Assembly (NCBI RefSeq): GCF_000372725.1
Contig: NW_005199274.1
Location: 720,626 to 784,625 of the forward strand
Direction of reading: 5' to 3'
From: Emiliania huxleyi CCMP1516
Taxonomy: Eukaryota; Haptophyta; Isochrysidales; Noelaerhabdaceae
Length of the DNA stretch: 64,000 nucleotides
Both the position numbers and the translations under genes were made by a program. Under the pieces are notes generated by a model. The model saw only the letters and a list, made by a program, of their open reading frames with translations, did no database searches and was not told the DNA's origin. Numbering within the stretch: the first letter of the stretch is position 1; each line of letters starts with the position of its first letter. This document shows, piece after piece, positions 60,751-64,000 of this stretch.

Positions 60751-63700
60751 CTAGTCGTCCCAGAGCAGCATCGGCTCCACCAGCACCGGCGCGGTGGCGC
60801 CCATCCGGTGAGCGCGCGCGACGACCTGCGCGAGCCGCGCCTACATCTCGGGCGATCTCGGGGTGAATCTCGGCGCCCATCTCGGGCGACCTCGACGACG
60901 GACTTGCGCGACCTCGTCGTCGATCGGGTTGACAAGGAAGAGGTGCGTGACGAAGGAGAGGTCCAGGCCTACGGGAGAGCTCCAGGAAGGCTCGAGAAGG
61001 AGGCTCCCAGAAGGTGCGTTTTGAAGGAGAGGTCGAGGCCGTGGCTCCCGTCCTCGCGCAGCGTGAGGATGTGCGTGTCGGTGCGCCGCTCCTCCCACGC
61101 GACGCCTAGCCTCGGGCCCTCTCGGGTCCTCTCGCGCCCTCTCCTCAGCCCGAGGGGGGAGGGCCGAAGGGCACCCTGCAGCACGGGCACGCTGCCGAAC
61201 GGCACCGGCGGCGAGCGCCCCAGCCAACAGGGGGGGCAGGCGCGCTGCGGCGCCCGCCACGCGCCGCACTTTGCCCACGCGCGCAGCTTGGCCGGCAGCA
61301 TGTCGCCCGCCGGCCCGCCGGCTGGAGGAGGGGCGGCGCCCGCCGGCCAGCGGGGCGGAGGCAGCTTGCTGCCCGCGAGCGGGCCCGCGTCGATCCAGAC
61401 CTGTCGAGACAAGGCGAGGGCGTGCGGAGACGTCGAGGCGTGGGTGGAGGGTGCCGCAGCGTGCAGTCGGCCGCACCTCCCGCACGGCGGCGGTGAGGAG
61501 GGCCGGGTTGCGGTACGTGTCGAAGTCGCGCAGCTGCCAGCGGCGGTACGCGCCGCCGCCGCCCTCACGCACGAGCACGCGCTCCTCCTCGACGAGCCAC
61601 TAGGGAGGGGGGAGGGGGGTAGGGGGGTAGGACGAGCCACTAGGGAGGGGGGAGGGGGGAAAGGGGGGGGTAGGGGGGTAGGACGAGCCACTAGGGGGGT
61701 AGGGGGGTAGGGGGGTAGGGGGGTAGGGGGGCAGGGGGTGGGGGTGGGGATAGGGGCTGGTCGTTAGTCGTTAGGGTGTAGCGGTCAGGGGTAGGGGGTA
61801 GTCGTAGGGTGTAGCGGTCAGGGGTTAGGGGGGGCGGATGCCGTCGCCGCCCACTCCTCCGCGGAAGGGTCCGCCTCCGCGTCGAGCGGGTCGCCCCCGT
61901 GCGGCGTCAGCGTCACCTGGAAGAGGAAGCGGTCGCACGCGTCGTGCTCCACCTGCGGCTCGTTCTCGTAGCCGCAGCGAGGGCAGCGCCGGAAGGTCTG
62001 CTTGTTGTGCCTACCCTCGGGCAATCCCGGGTAATCTCGGGGGATCTCGGGGCCCTTCGAACGCGCCGCTTTGCTGTGCCGGAAGCGCGCGAGCTCGGAG
62101 GAACGGAACGGTCCCCAGTGCTCAGCGACGGCGCCGCTGCCGAGGGCTAGCGTCAGGTGGCTGCTCACCTGGCAGAGATTCCCCGAGATTACCCGAGATT
62201 ACCCGAGATTGACCGAGATTGCCCGAGAGTGCCCGTCAGGTGGCTGCTCACCTGGCTGAGGTCGTTGTCGAACTCGGAGAAGACGACTGCCTTCGGCCGT
62301 GGCCTGCCCGCCCCCTCCTTCCACCCGCGCCGCGCCGCTTGCATCACCTCGATCACCCGCCTCGCCACGCCCTCGCACACCCGCGATGTGTACGCGCGCT
62401 GGCCCGCCGCGCCGCCCGCCTCGCCGGGCAGCTTCGGGAGGATGGCGACGAAGAGGGGCAGCATCACCGGCGCGGGCAGCGCGAGGTCCGCCTGCGAGTG
62501 CGCGCGCGGGAACTCTCGGGCAATCTCGGGCAATCTCGGGCAATCTCGGGCAATCTCGGGCAATCTCGGGTAGTCTCGGGGGCGGCATCGCGGGAGGTGA
62601 GGGTTGCCGAACACCGCGACCAGCGCGTGAAGCAGCTGAGTACGGGCGAGCAACATGCCGCCTCGAGTGCCAGCTGGAGCGGCAGGGGGTGTGGGTTCCG
62701 CATCTGCGCGGAGGCGACACACCTTGGTGTGTCTGACCATCAGCGGCTTGAGCGTGCGCACGAGCACCTCGCGCGCCGCCGCCCGCCGGCGAGCGTCCGC
62801 TGCGGCGGGCTTGGCGACGGCGCGTGAGAATGCGCGCTCGCCCTCTGCCTCGGCGGTGGCCTCGTCGGCGCCCTCACTGTGGACATACGGCGAGGCGGTG
62901 CGGAGCGGAGCGCCGTACGTCGGCTCGCGGAGGAAGGCGAGCAGCCGCTGCAGCTGCTGCAGCTGCTTGGCGGGCTCGCCCGCACCGACCGGCGTTCCTG
63001 CGGGAAGCTTCGGAGCGGGCTCAGGACAGGGTCATGGGGGAGGGCCTCCTCGCCGCAACCGACCGGCGCGCCCGACATGACCCACCGCCGCTCGGCCGGC
63101 AGGGTTGCGATGAACCGATTCGCCTTGTCGCTCCAGCCCGCCGCCTCGTTTGCCCCAAGCTCGTGCCCCTCGTCAACCACCAGCCGGAGCCAGCGCAGCC
63201 GCATCAGTGAGCTGAGGCCGCCCGGCGGCCCGCCGCCGCGCGTCTTGTGCAAGAACTCGGACTGGCACCGCTCGTAGGTCGTGACGACGATCGAGCACGC
63301 GCCGAGCAGGTACTCGTCGGGGAGCGGCGGCCACGCCTCCACCTTTGGAAAGGCGAGGTGAGGTCAGGCCAGGCTGCACCGAGACGGGTGCCACGGGCGA
63401 TTGAGAGTGCAGCGGCGGTGCACGTGGGTGACGCGTGCGAGGAGTGTGCGTGCGTGTGCGTGCGTGTGCGTGCGCGCGCGCGTGTGTGTGTCCACCTTTG
63501 GCTTGGAGGCTAATCTCGGGTAATCTCGGGTAATCTCGGGTAATCTCGGGTGTCCACCTTTGGCTTGGAGGGGAGCCGGAAGCCGCCGGCGGCCTGCCAG
63601 TCGCCGAGACCGTCGATCCAGACCGCGCAGCAGCTAGGGCTGCCGTCGTCTCCCCGCCGTAGCTGCAGCACGGCGGGGTCGACGTGCCTGCGGGACGTGT

Positions 63701-64000
63701 CGCGGACGTGTCGCGGACATGTCGCGAACGTGTCGCGGACATGTCGCGGACGTGTCGTGGACGTGTCGTGGACGTGTCGTGGACGTGTCACCGGCAGAGC
63801 TGCTCGTGCCAGTGCTCGAGCAGCGAGGATGGGACGATGATCAGGGTGGCGCTCGTGCCGATCAGCCGCCGCTCCATCTGCACGCGCTTGCCGAGCGCCT
63901 GCGGGCGCGTCGCTCGGAACTTGGAAGGCGTCTCGAGAGGTGTGTCGAAGGTGTCTCGGAGGTGTGTCGAAGGTGTCTCGGAGGTGTCTCGGAGGTGTGT
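60751..64000 (-). CDS. SNF2-family helicase, 5' end outside the window
   Basis: Exons placed with frame: 63898-63792, 63687-63558, 63342-63072, 62997-(about 62700), 62491-62252, 62168-62080, 62010-(about 61865), 61599-61477, 61400-61175, 61105-61040, 60968-60904 and 60825-60751. The region around 62500-62700 is uncertain. Motifs are TLIIVPSSLLEHWHEQL (motif Ia), SIVVTTYERC, RWLRLVVDEGHELG (motif II, DEGH), RRWVMSGTPVG (motif III), RPKAVVFSEFDNDLSQVSSH (motif IV), DGSHGLDLSFVTHLFLVNPI (motif V) and VVARAHRMGA (motif VI). The HGLDLSFVTH and RAHRMGATxPVxVE wording resembles plant SNF2/F-box/RING helicases of the At3g54460 type. A Cys module (RRCPRCGYENEP) lies between motifs IV and V. Introns are GT (six) or GC (three); one before 61599 is unresolved. 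Confidence 0.82.
62505..62580 (-). repeat. Helicase intron array, tctcgggcaa units
   Basis: About seven copies of the 10 bp unit tctcgggcaa on the + strand, inside an intron whose acceptor is at 62492. Confidence 0.85.
63688..63791 (-). repeat. Helicase intron array, gtgtcgcggac units
   Basis: GT-AG intron almost wholly of an 11 bp unit gtgtcgcggac / gtgtcgtggac (nine copies). Confidence 0.85.
63920..64000 (-). repeat. Helicase intron array at the window end
   Basis: gaaggtgtctc / ggaggtgtgtc units of 10-11 bp. The window ends inside this intron. Confidence 0.75.

Overview
The window is GC-rich nuclear DNA of a single-celled eukaryote, most likely a haptophyte alga (Emiliania / Chrysochromulina type); a dinoflagellate-related alga is the main alternative. 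The basis is the coding GC richness, dense short introns, splice donors that are mostly GC instead of GT, introns filled with 10-11 bp tandem repeats, proline-rich secreted proteins and a probable selenoprotein. No rRNA, tRNA or CRISPR was recognised. Exon structures were rebuilt by hand from reading-frame continuity and protein motifs; no alignment was run.

Layout. 0.9-4.7 kb: 12-exon PLOD-type glycosyltransferase (+). 5.2-6.8 kb: small mitochondrial-type protein (-), a stray glycosyltransferase exon, a CA/CGCA microsatellite and a broken DEAH helicase fragment. 7.4-10.1 kb: two-domain glycosyltransferase (-) with a TTAA-flanked MITE at its 5' end. 11.4-14.5 kb: a second small glycosyltransferase (+) and a DUF3431 protein (-). 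15.5-21.4 kb: secreted MAM/proline-rich protein (-) divergent from a MATE transporter (+). 22.5-27.6 kb: endonuclease V (+), ankyrin protein (+), CREG-like protein (-). 27.9-30.4 kb: retroelement debris and an SMP-30 protein with an MGC N-terminus (+). 30.4-35.6 kb: a 5.2 kb DNA transposon with perfect 20 bp terminal inverted repeats, a multi-exon transposase-like gene and a chromodomain. 36.2-43.9 kb: multi-pass membrane protein (+), 11-exon mitochondrial trifunctional enzyme alpha (-), and a PRXL2-type protein with an in-frame TGA at the redox cysteine position (-) followed by a SECIS-like hairpin. 44-50 kb: retroelement remnant, HAD phosphatase (+), metallophosphoesterase (+). 51-64 kb: SHAQKYF-like Myb (+), ankyrin paralogue in inverted orientation (-), F-box/RCC1 protein (-), zinc-knuckle protein (+), a frameshifted unknown gene (-) and a SNF2 helicase running off the window (-).

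The unifying theme is intron biology. Of about 50 introns placed by frame, roughly 31 begin GC, 16 GT and 3 GA, with two unresolved. Nearly all end AG before a G, and many are bordered by direct copies of the exon edge (8-35 bp). That pattern fits intron creation by tandem duplication or by introner insertion, and two dispersed introner-like families are visible. The other notable item is the candidate selenoprotein. The genes do not form one pathway, although four glycosyltransferase-type genes or fragments cluster in the first 12.5 kb.
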